Positions 1 through 5,795 of a stretch of DNA of 6,845 bases are shown here, in pieces. Source of the DNA: Burkholderiales bacterium (GTDB lineage Bacteria; Pseudomonadota; Gammaproteobacteria; Burkholderiales; Usitatibacteraceae); the NCBI GenBank assembly GCA_017880705.1, contig JADGRS010000169.1, positions 1-6,845 of the forward strand, in the 5' to 3' direction. Every line of letters begins with the position of its first letter. Position 1 is the first letter of the stretch. The translations under genes and the position numbers were made by a program. The notes under the pieces were generated by a model that was not told the DNA's origin, did not search any database, and saw nothing but the letters and a program-made list of their open reading frames with translations.

Positions 1-597
1 TGCGCCACCACGCTCTCGATCATCGCCAGCGTACTCGCCGCCTACGCCATCGTGCGGCTGCGATTCCGCGGCGCCAACATGGTCGGCGGCGCGATCTTCC
101 TCGCCTACCTGGTGCCGCCGTCGATCCTGTTCATCCCGCTGGCCGCGATCGTCTACCAGCTCGGGCTCTTCGACACGCGCTGGGCGCTGATCCTCACCTA
201 CCCGACCTTCCTGATCCCGTTCGCGACCTGGCTGCTGATGGGCTACTTCCGCTCGATCCCGTTCGAGCTCGAGGAGTGCGCGCTGATCGACGGCGCCAAC
301 CGCTGGCAGATCCTGACCAAGATCGTCCTGCCGCTGGCCGTGCCGGGGCTGATCTCGGCCGGCATCTTCGCCTTCACGCTGTCGTGGAACGAGTTCATCT
401 ACGCGCTCACCTTCATCTCGTCGTCGGAGATCAAGACCGTGCCGGTCGGCGTCGTCACCGAGCTGGTCGAGGGCGATGTCTACCATTGGGGTCCGCTCAT
501 GGCCGGAGCCCTGCTGGGCTCGCTGCCGGTGGCGTTCATCTATTCGTTCTTCGTCGAGTACTACGTTTCCGGGCTGACGGGGTCGGTCAAGGAATAG
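1..597 (+). CDS. ABC sugar transporter inner-membrane permease, MalG type (5' end missing)
   Basis: This is the C-terminal 198 residues of a membrane permease of the CUT1 (MalG/UgpE-like) carbohydrate importers; its start lies outside the window, and the frame is open from base 1. Visible hydrophobic segments lie at about residues 1-18, 25-57, 61-84, 116-139 and 163-188 of the partial product. The cytoplasmic EAA loop that docks on the ATPase is clear at bases 271-333: E-E-C-A-L-I-D-G, ending in I-V-L-P, with the conserved Gly at the expected spacing. The tail is typical of MalG proteins (a Y-Y-V-S-G-L-T-G-S-V-K-E end). A GTG at 52 opens a shorter frame but sits inside a membrane segment and is not a credible start. 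The stop is 14 bases before the dehydratase, so co-transcription is likely. Since another MalG-type gene begins at 6695, this one probably belongs to a separate transporter encoded upstream. Family is certain; substrate unknown. Confidence 0.93.
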   Translation, partial: CATTLSIIASVLAAYAIVRLRFRGANMVGGAIFLAYLVPPSILFIPLAAIVYQLGLFDTRWALILTYPTFLIPFATWLLMGYFRSIPFELEECALIDGANRWQILTKIVLPLAVPGLISAGIFAFTLSWNEFIYALTFISSSEIKTVPVGVVTELVEGDVYHWGPLMAGALLGSLPVAFIYSFFVEYYVSGLTGSVKE

Positions 598-601
598 GTT
601 C

Positions 602-605
602 AGGA
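602..605 (+). promoter_or_regulatory. Ribosome-binding site of the dehydratase
   Basis: AGGA lies 6 bases before ATG 612. It supports that start over any upstream codon: the frame stays open back into the permease gene only because of GC-rich overlap, and a longer product would read through unrelated sequence. Confidence 0.55.
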
Positions 606-611
606 TTCGCC

Positions 612-2360
612 ATGGCCGACGTCAAGAAACCGCGCAAGAAACCCGAAGAGCTGCGCAGCCAGCAGTGGTTCGGCCGGCAGGATCGCGACGGCTTCAACTA
701 CCGCAGCTGGGTCAAGGGCAAGGGCGTCCCGCACGACCAGTTCGACGGCCGGCCGGTGATCGGCATCTGCAACACCTTCAGCGAGCTGACGCCGTGCAAC
801 TCGCACTTCCGCACCCTCGCCGAGCAGGTGAAGATCGGCGTCTACGAGGCCGGCGGCTTCCCGCTCGAGTTCCCGGTGATGTCGCTCGGCGAGACGCTGC
901 TCAGGCCGACGGCGATGCTCTACCGCAACCTGGCGAGCATGGACGTCGAGGAGTCGATCCGCGGCAATCCGATCGACGGCGTCGTGCTGCTGATGGGCTG
1001 CGACAAGACCACGCCGTCGCTCGTGATGGGGGCGTCGAGCTGCGACCTTCCCACGATCGGCGTCTCGGGCGGCCCGATGCTCTCGGGCTGGTACAGGGGC
1101 GAGCGCATCGGCTCCGGAACCAACACCTGGTCGCTGTCGGAGGACCTGCGCGCGGGCAAGATCACGCGCGACGAGTTCCACGAGGCGGAGAGCTGCATGC
1201 ATCGCTCCCACGGCCATTGCATGGTGATGGGCACGGCTTCCACGATGGCGTCCATGGTCGAGGCGCTCGGCGTGGGCCTTCCGGGGAACGCGGCGTTCCC
1301 CGCGGTAGACGCGCGCCGCAACCTGATCGCGCGCATGGCGGGCCGGCGAATCGTCGAGATGGTGAACGAGGACCTCAAGCTCTCGAAGATCCTCACGCGG
1401 GCGGCGTTCGAGAACGCGATTCGCGTGAACGCGGCCATTGGAGGCTCGACCAACGCGGTCATTCACCTGATCGCTATCGCGCGCCGCATCGGCGTGAAGC
1501 TGGACCTCGACGATTGGGACCGGCTGGGCCGGGGCGTGCACACGCTCGTGAACCTGATGCCCAACGGCAAGTTCCTGATGGAGGATTTCTGCTACGCGGG
1601 CGGGCTTCCGGTGGTGATCCGCGAGCTGGGCGAGCGGGGGCTGATCCACAAGGGCGCGCTCACCGCCAACGGCAAATCCATCTGGGAGAACAACCGCCTC
1701 GCGCGCAACGACAATCCCGAAGTGATCATGCCCTTCGGCAAGCCCTTCAAGCGCGACACCGGCATCGCGGTGCTGCGCGGCAACCTCTGTCCCGATGGCG
1801 CGATCATCAAGCCGTCGGCGGCCACGCCGAAGCTCATGAAGCACAAGGGGCGCGCGGTCGTCTTCGAGAGCATCGAGGATTTCCACGCGCGGGTGGACGA
1901 CCCGAAGCTCGACATCGACCGCAACTCGGTGATGGTGCTGAAGAACTGCGGCCCCAGGGGTTATCCCGGCATGGGCGAGGTGGGCAACATGCCGCTGCCC
2001 ACGAAGCTTCTCAAGAAAGGCGTGAAGGACATGGTGCGCATTTCCGATGCGCGCATGAGCGGCACGGCGTACGGAACGGTGGTGCTGCATTCGGCGCCGG
2101 AAGCGGCCGCGGGAGGGCCGCTCGCGCTGGTGAAGAACGGCGACGTGATCGAGCTCGACGTCGCGAAGAGGAAGCTTCACCTGCACGTGAGCGAAAGGGA
2201 GCTCGCGAAGCGCCGCAAGGCGTGGAAGCGGCCGAAGGCCCCGATGCAGCGCGGCTACTGGAAGCTCTACGTCGATCACGTGAACCAGGCGAGCGACGGT
2301 TGCGACCTCGACTTCCTCGTCGGCAAGAGCGGCGCGGACGTGCCGCGGGACAATCATTGA
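612..2360 (+). CDS. IlvD/Edd-family sugar-acid dehydratase, L-arabinonate dehydratase-like
   Basis: The 582-residue product matches the IlvD/Edd [2Fe-2S] dehydratases. It most resembles, from memory, the pentonate branch such as the Rhizobium leguminosarum L-arabinonate dehydratase (about 579 residues). These cytoplasmic enzymes remove water from an aldonic acid to give a 2-keto-3-deoxy acid. The three cluster-ligand cysteines are present: C62 (T-P-C-N), C130 (M-G-C-D-K-T-T-P-S) and C203 (G-H-C). Also present are the Mg-site residues E94 and D131, K132 (the carbamylated lysine of the family) and the catalytic serine S483 in A-R-M-S-G-T-A-Y-G. All are offset by a constant 3 from the R. leguminosarum numbering as I recall it. 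Full length and intact. The N-terminal R-S-Q-Q-W-F-G motif is typical of the sugar-acid branch and argues against a biosynthetic dihydroxyacid dehydratase. Arabinonate, xylonate, fuconate or another acid remains possible. The stop overlaps the next gene's start. Confidence 0.88.
   Translation: MADVKKPRKKPEELRSQQWFGRQDRDGFNYRSWVKGKGVPHDQFDGRPVIGICNTFSELTPCNSHFRTLAEQVKIGVYEAGGFPLEFPVMSLGETLLRPTAMLYRNLASMDVEESIRGNPIDGVVLLMGCDKTTPSLVMGASSCDLPTIGVSGGPMLSGWYRGERIGSGTNTWSLSEDLRAGKITRDEFHEAESCMHRSHGHCMVMGTASTMASMVEALGVGLPGNAAFPAVDARRNLIARMAGRRIVEMVNEDLKLSKILTRAAFENAIRVNAAIGGSTNAVIHLIAIARRIGVKLDLDDWDRLGRGVHTLVNLMPNGKFLMEDFCYAGGLPVVIRELGERGLIHKGALTANGKSIWENNRLARNDNPEVIMPFGKPFKRDTGIAVLRGNLCPDGAIIKPSAATPKLMKHKGRAVVFESIEDFHARVDDPKLDIDRNSVMVLKNCGPRGYPGMGEVGNMPLPTKLLKKGVKDMVRISDARMSGTAYGTVVLHSAPEAAAGGPLALVKNGDVIELDVAKRKLHLHVSERELAKRRKAWKRPKAPMQRGYWKLYVDHVNQASDGCDLDFLVGKSGADVPRDNH
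2347..2350 (+). promoter_or_regulatory. Ribosome-binding site supporting the TTG start of the dehydrogenase
   Basis: GGGA, inside the 3' end of the dehydratase gene, lies 6 bases before TTG 2357. With the TTGA stop/start overlap (2357-2360), it points to translation of the dehydrogenase coupled to that of the dehydratase. Confidence 0.45.
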
Positions 2361-3334
2361 AATTCCTCGTCACCGATCATGACTTCCCCGACATCGACCT
2401 CGAAACCCGATTGCTGCGCGACGCCGGGATGGAAGTCGCCGCCGCGCAGTGCCGCACGGAGGACGACGTGATCGCCGCGGGAAAGGGCTGCGCCGGGTTT
2501 CTCACGCAATATGCCCCGATGAACGCGAAGGTGTTCGCCGCGTTGCCGGAAGTGCGCGTCGTGAGCCGCATGGGCGCGGGCTTCGACACCGTCAATGTCG
2601 GCGACGCGAAGCGGCACGGCGTCTGGGTCGCCAACTCGCCCGACTACGGCGTGGGAGAGGTCGCCACTCACGCGCTCGGCATGGCGATTTCGCTGGTGCG
2701 CCATCTCCCGTTCTACGATCGCGACGTGCGCGCCGGGAACTGGCACTACACCTCGGCGGGGAAGCTGCGCCGCGTGGCGAACATGACGATCGGCATCCTC
2801 GGCCTGGGGCGCATCGGCAAGCGCATGGCGCAGCTGTCGCAACCCGTGTTCGGAGGCATCGTCGCATGCGATCCATACATCGCGGAGGGCGATTTTCCTT
2901 CATACGTCAGGCGCGTGTCCCTCGAGGATCTGTTTCGCGAATCCGACGTGGTCTCCGCGCACGTGCCGCTCAACGACGAGACGCGCGGGATGATCGACCT
3001 TCGCAAGCTCTCCCTCATGAAGCAGGGCTCCTTCCTCGTGAACACCGCGCGCGGCTCGGTCGCGAATCTCGGGGACGTGCTGAAGGCCCTCGATTCGGGC
3101 CGGCTCGAGGCCGCGGCGCTCGACGTGCTTCCCAAGGAGCCTCCGGAGGCGGATCATCCGGTGCTCCGGCACCCGCGCGTGCTGCTCACGCCGCATGCCG
3201 CGTTCTACTCGGTCGAAGGGGAAATCGAATTGAGGACGAAGGCTGCGCAGAACCTGATCGACTGGGCGAGGACGGGAAGACCCACCTACGTCGTGAGCGA
3301 GGGCGAGGCTGGATTCCCGCCTTCGCGGGAATGA
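2357..3334 (+). CDS. D-2-hydroxyacid dehydrogenase, NAD-dependent, CtBP-like subgroup
   Basis: The 325-residue product belongs to the D-isomer-specific 2-hydroxyacid dehydrogenases, which interconvert 2-keto acids and D-2-hydroxy acids in the cytoplasm. The N-terminal catalytic half starts with strand K-F-L-V-T-D, followed by a Rossmann domain with G149-L-G151-R-I-G154 and D172 at the end of the next strand, which favours NAD over NADP. The catalytic triad is R232 (N-T-A-R-G), E261 (P-K-E-P-P) and H280 (T-P-H-A-A). Motifs such as A-Q-C-R-T-E-D and Q-Y-A-P-M resemble the CtBP-like group. The TTG start is chosen because it places the first beta strand at the N-terminus; the next ATG (residue 25) would delete it. 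TTGA overlaps the dehydratase stop. The last eight residues (A-G-F-P-P-S-R-E) are encoded by a palindromic repeat, so the native C-terminus was probably different. The substrate is unknown: glyoxylate, hydroxypyruvate or a pathway keto acid could all fit. Confidence 0.87.
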   Translation: MKFLVTDHDFPDIDLETRLLRDAGMEVAAAQCRTEDDVIAAGKGCAGFLTQYAPMNAKVFAALPEVRVVSRMGAGFDTVNVGDAKRHGVWVANSPDYGVGEVATHALGMAISLVRHLPFYDRDVRAGNWHYTSAGKLRRVANMTIGILGLGRIGKRMAQLSQPVFGGIVACDPYIAEGDFPSYVRRVSLEDLFRESDVVSAHVPLNDETRGMIDLRKLSLMKQGSFLVNTARGSVANLGDVLKALDSGRLEAAALDVLPKEPPEADHPVLRHPRVLLTPHAAFYSVEGEIELRTKAAQNLIDWARTGRPTYVVSEGEAGFPPSRE

Positions 3335-3336
3335 CG
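3308..3336 (+). repeat. REP/dRS3-like palindromic repeat at the dehydrogenase-ATPase junction
   Basis: A perfect 8-bp inverted repeat, ATTCCCGC (3313-3320) and GCGGGAAT (3325-3332), has a 4-base loop CTTC. It sits in the flanks typical of a dispersed element (CTGG before, GACG after). On the minus strand it reads CGTCATTCCCGCG...GGAATCCAG, the repeat whose translations (V-I-P-A-K-A-G-I-Q, W-I-P-A-F-A-G-M-T) recur in many betaproteobacterial annotations; the core fits the Neisseria dRS3 pattern ATTCCC-N8-GGGAAT. Only one copy is in the window, so dispersal is recalled knowledge, not seen here. It contains the dehydrogenase stop (3332-3334) and the ATPase's ribosome-binding site. Outer limits are approximate. 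Confidence 0.82.
3327..3330 (+). promoter_or_regulatory. Ribosome-binding site of the ABC ATPase, inside the repeat's right arm
   Basis: GGGA ends 6 bases before ATG 3337, good spacing for that start. It is far too close to serve the alternative in-frame ATG at 3331. The motif is part of the palindrome's right arm, so a folded hairpin would hide it. Ribosomes finishing the dehydrogenase (stop 3332-3334) would open it, which suggests translational coupling. Confidence 0.5.
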
Positions 3337-4419
3337 ATGGCAGCCGTACACATTCGCGAAGTCCACAAGCATTTCGGCGGCAACCACATCATCCGCGGCG
3401 TGTCGATCGACATCGCCGACGGCGAGTTCGCGGTGCTCGTGGGCCCGTCGGGATGCGGCAAGTCCACGTTGCTGCGCATGATCGCGGGGCTCGAGGAGAT
3501 CGGGTCCGGAGAGATCGAGATCGGCGGCAAGGTGGTGAACGACATGCAGCCGAAGGAGCGCGACATCGCGATGGTGTTCCAGAACTACGCGCTCTATCCG
3601 CACATGAAGGTTCGCGACAACATGGCCTTCAGCATGCTCCTCGCCAAGCGCCCCCGTGCCGAGATCGACAAGCGCGTCGACAAGGCGGCGACGATCCTCG
3701 GCCTCACGGATCTCCTCGATCGCTTTCCGCGGCAGCTTTCCGGCGGGCAGCGCCAGCGCGTCGCGATGGGGCGCGCCATCGTGCGCGATCCGCAGGTGTT
3801 CCTCTTCGACGAGCCGCTCTCGAACCTCGACGCGAAGCTGCGCGTGGCGATGCGCACCGAGCTGAAGGAGATCCACCAGCGCCTGGAGACGACCTCCGTC
3901 TACGTGACCCACGACCAGATCGAGGCGATGACCATGGCCGACCAGATCGTCGTGATGCGCGACGGCGTGGTAGAGCAGCGCGGCAAGCCCCTCGAGCTCT
4001 ACGATCGCCCCGCGAACCTGTTCGTCGCGGGATTCATCGGCTCGCCCGCGATGAATTTCCTGCCGGGTCGGTTCCACCTCAACGCGAGCGGTCCCCACGT
4101 GCACGTGGAAGGCGGCGTGATCCTTCCGGTTCCCCTGGGGACGCGCGCGGTGGAAGGGCAGAATGTGATCCTGGGCGCGCGGCCCGAGCACCTCGCGCTG
4201 GGCGCGGGCGCGCAGGGCTTCGGCGCTTCGGTCGTCGTCGTCGAGCCGACGGGCGCCGACACCCAGGTATTCGCCAAGGTCGGCGCCACCGAAGTGGCGG
4301 CCGTCTTCCGCGAGCGCCACGATTTCCGTCCGGGCGAGACGATCCGCCTCGTCCCGGATCAAGAACGCACGCATCTGTTCGATGCGGAGTCGGGAAAGTC
4401 GTTGAGAAACCAAACCTGA
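3337..4419 (+). CDS. ABC transporter ATPase, MalK/UgpC type (CUT1 sugar importer)
   Basis: The 360-residue product is a full-length cytoplasmic ATPase that as a dimer powers a carbohydrate importer. Motifs in order: Walker A G36-P-S-G-C-G-K-S-T44, Q-loop Q82 (V-F-Q-N-Y-A-L-Y-P-H), signature L134-S-G-G-Q138, Walker B V-F-L-F-D-E-P with catalytic E159, D-loop S-N-L-D at 162-165, and switch histidine H192 (V-T-H-D-Q). After about residue 235 comes the regulatory TOBE/OB-fold region, with A-R-P-E-H typical of the MalK/UgpC/MsiK group. ATG 3337 is chosen because M-A-A-V-H-I-R-E-V-H-K matches the usual MalK N-terminus and GGGA is well spaced; ATG 3331 would add only M-T and overlaps the preceding stop. 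The receptor gene follows after 13 bases. It is the only ATPase in the window, so it may also serve the upstream permease, as MsiK-type ATPases do; that is inference. UgpC is the likely automatic name but does not fix the substrate. Confidence 0.96.
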   Translation: MAAVHIREVHKHFGGNHIIRGVSIDIADGEFAVLVGPSGCGKSTLLRMIAGLEEIGSGEIEIGGKVVNDMQPKERDIAMVFQNYALYPHMKVRDNMAFSMLLAKRPRAEIDKRVDKAATILGLTDLLDRFPRQLSGGQRQRVAMGRAIVRDPQVFLFDEPLSNLDAKLRVAMRTELKEIHQRLETTSVYVTHDQIEAMTMADQIVVMRDGVVEQRGKPLELYDRPANLFVAGFIGSPAMNFLPGRFHLNASGPHVHVEGGVILPVPLGTRAVEGQNVILGARPEHLALGAGAQGFGASVVVVEPTGADTQVFAKVGATEVAAVFRERHDFRPGETIRLVPDQERTHLFDAESGKSLRNQT

Positions 4420-4425
4420 GAGGAG
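4418..4425 (+). promoter_or_regulatory. Strong ribosome-binding site of the solute-binding protein
   Basis: GAGAGGAG, with core AGGAG at 4421-4425, lies 7 bases before ATG 4433. It is the best Shine-Dalgarno match in the window and fits the need to make the periplasmic receptor in excess of its membrane partners. Confidence 0.75.
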
Positions 4426-4432
4426 AAAGAAC

Positions 4433-5758
4433 ATGTCCAAATTTTCGAGACGCGACTTCCTGAAGACGACCGCCAGCGCGGCCGCCGCCGGGACCCTGGG
4501 AGCGGGAAGCGCGATGTGGTCCGAGAACGCGCTCGCGCAGTCGAAGTGGGCGCCGGAGAAGGGCGCGACGCTTCGGGTGCTGCGCTGGAAGCGCTTCGTG
4601 CAGGGCGACGAGGACCAGTGGCTCGCCAACACGAAGAAGTTCACCGAGAAGACCGGAATCCCGGTCCGCGTCGACAGCGAGGGCTGGGAGGACGTGCGTC
4701 CGAAGGCCGCGGTCGCGGCGAATGTGGGCAGCGGCCCCGACATCATCATCTCGACTTTCGAGGACGCGCACCAGTATCCCGACAAGCTCGCCGACGTGAC
4801 CGACGTCTGCAACTACCTCGGCGGCAAGTACGGCGGCTGGTACGACGTGTGCAAGGACTACTGCATGGAGAAGGGCAAGTGGATCGCCGTGCCGATGGGC
4901 TGCGCCGGCAACGCGATCGTCCACCGCATCGGCGCGATGAAGGAAGCAGGCTTCAGCGAGTTCCCGAAGGACCTCGCCGGCTTCCTCAAGCTCGCGCAGG
5001 CGTACAAGGCCAAGGGCATCCCGCCCGGCTTCGCGCTCGGCAACGCGACCGGCGACGGCAATGTGTGGTGCCATTGGCTCGTCTGGTCCCACGGCGGGAA
5101 GATGGTGGACACGAAGGGCAACGTCGTCATCGCGAGCCCCGAGACCGAGGCCGCGCTCAACTACGGCAAGCAGCTCTACGAGACCTTCATCCAGGGAACT
5201 CTCTCGTGGCTCGACCCGAACAACAACAAGGCGTTCCTCGACGGCCAGATCGGCATGACCGCGAACGGCATCTCGATCTACTACGCGGCGAAGAACTCGC
5301 CGGACGCGAAGATCAAGGCGATGGCCGAAGATATCGGCCACGCCAACTTCCCCGTGGGTCCGATCGGCAGGACCACGGAGCTGAATCTCTTCTTCCCAAT
5401 GATGCTGTTCAAGTACTCGAAGTACCCCAACGCCGCGAAGGCCTATCTCGCCTTCATGATGGAGAAGGAGCAGTACGAGCCGTGGCAGGCCGCTTCCATC
5501 GGCTACGTGTCGCATCCGCTCAAGGCCTATGAACAGAGCCCGCTTTGGAAGTCGGAGCCGAAGAACCTCCCCTACAGCAACTCGATGAAGATCATGCTGC
5601 CCAACGGCTACTCGGGCCCCATGGGCTACGCGTCGGCCGCGACGATGGCCGACTTCATCATGGTGAACATGGTGGCGGAGGCGGTTTCGGGATCGAAGAC
5701 GCCGAAGGAGGCGATGGAACGGGCGAAGGCTCGCGCCGAGAGGTATTACAAGGTCTAG
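4433..5758 (+). CDS. ABC transporter extracellular solute-binding protein, family 1, Tat-secreted
   Basis: The 441-residue product is the periplasmic receptor that delivers sugar to the MalF/MalG permease pair. The N-terminus carries a twin-arginine signal, S-R-R-D-F-L-K at residues 5-11, then a mildly hydrophobic Ala/Gly-rich stretch and a plausible cleavage site after A-L-A at about residue 35. This predicts export already folded through the Tat pathway. The mature part starts with a strand T-L-R-V-L-R-W, then W-L-A-N-T-K-K-F-T-E-K-T-G-I-P-V and S-G-P-D-I-I-I-S at about 100-107, the pattern of family 1 sugar-binding proteins. Many Trp and Tyr residues suit carbohydrate stacking. There is no lipobox cysteine, so it should be soluble. 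It has five cysteines (126, 140, 144, 157, 213), more than usual for the family. Length is normal. A hairpin follows the stop. The ligand cannot be told from sequence. Confidence 0.94.
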   Translation: MSKFSRRDFLKTTASAAAAGTLGAGSAMWSENALAQSKWAPEKGATLRVLRWKRFVQGDEDQWLANTKKFTEKTGIPVRVDSEGWEDVRPKAAVAANVGSGPDIIISTFEDAHQYPDKLADVTDVCNYLGGKYGGWYDVCKDYCMEKGKWIAVPMGCAGNAIVHRIGAMKEAGFSEFPKDLAGFLKLAQAYKAKGIPPGFALGNATGDGNVWCHWLVWSHGGKMVDTKGNVVIASPETEAALNYGKQLYETFIQGTLSWLDPNNNKAFLDGQIGMTANGISIYYAAKNSPDAKIKAMAEDIGHANFPVGPIGRTTELNLFFPMMLFKYSKYPNAAKAYLAFMMEKEQYEPWQAASIGYVSHPLKAYEQSPLWKSEPKNLPYSNSMKIMLPNGYSGPMGYASAATMADFIMVNMVAEAVSGSKTPKEAMERAKARAERYYKV

Positions 5759-5762
5759 GGAA

Positions 5763-5792
5763 AGAGGGAGCCCGGGAAACCGGGCTCTCTTT
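5763..5792 (+). terminator. Intercistronic hairpin between receptor and permease genes (attenuator or mRNA-stabilising)
   Basis: Perfect 8-bp stem GAGCCCGG (5768-5775) / CCGGGCTC (5780-5787) with a GAAA tetraloop (5776-5779). The stem extends outward to 13 pairs (5763-5792), two of them G-U. It starts 5 bases after the receptor stop. The downstream T's are interrupted by C's and partly paired (CTCTTTCTC), so this is a weak intrinsic terminator at best. Hairpins here are known in other sugar-transport operons, as between malE and malF, where they raise receptor mRNA over permease mRNA by partial termination or 3'-end protection. That role is inferred here. Confidence 0.8.
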
Positions 5793-5795
5793 CTC

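Noticed and set aside
289..333. Similarity between this stretch and 6379-6423 as a possible duplicated DNA segment
   Set aside because: Both encode the EAA loop of ABC permeases (D-G-A...L-P). The likeness is protein-family homology, and DNA identity breaks off immediately outside the motif.
598..611. Possible promoter or terminator between the first permease and the dehydratase
   Set aside because: The gap is only 14 bases, with no hairpin and no recognisable -10/-35 boxes; it contains only a ribosome-binding site.
600..2357. Long minus-strand open frame across the dehydratase gene
   Set aside because: It mirrors the dehydratase, whose motifs and catalytic residues are intact on the + strand. 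The product is Arg/His/Ala-rich with no recognisable fold, as expected for the reverse frame of a GC-rich gene.
2449..3336. Upstream extension of the ATPase frame (no stop back to 2449)
   Set aside because: It overlaps the whole dehydrogenase in another frame and is Arg-rich and unlike any ABC domain; the MalK-type N-terminus begins at 3337.
4651..4666. GACCGG-AATC-CCGGTC inverted repeat
   Set aside because: It lies inside the receptor gene where the protein reads K-T-G-I-P-V, a conserved family pattern, so codon constraints explain it. There is no T-run and no copy elsewhere in the window.
3286..4812. Minus-strand open frame of about 508 codons over the ATPase and receptor start
   Set aside because: It crosses two clear + strand genes and contains the S-H-S-R-E-G-G-N-P translation of the palindromic repeat, a classic sign of a spurious open frame.
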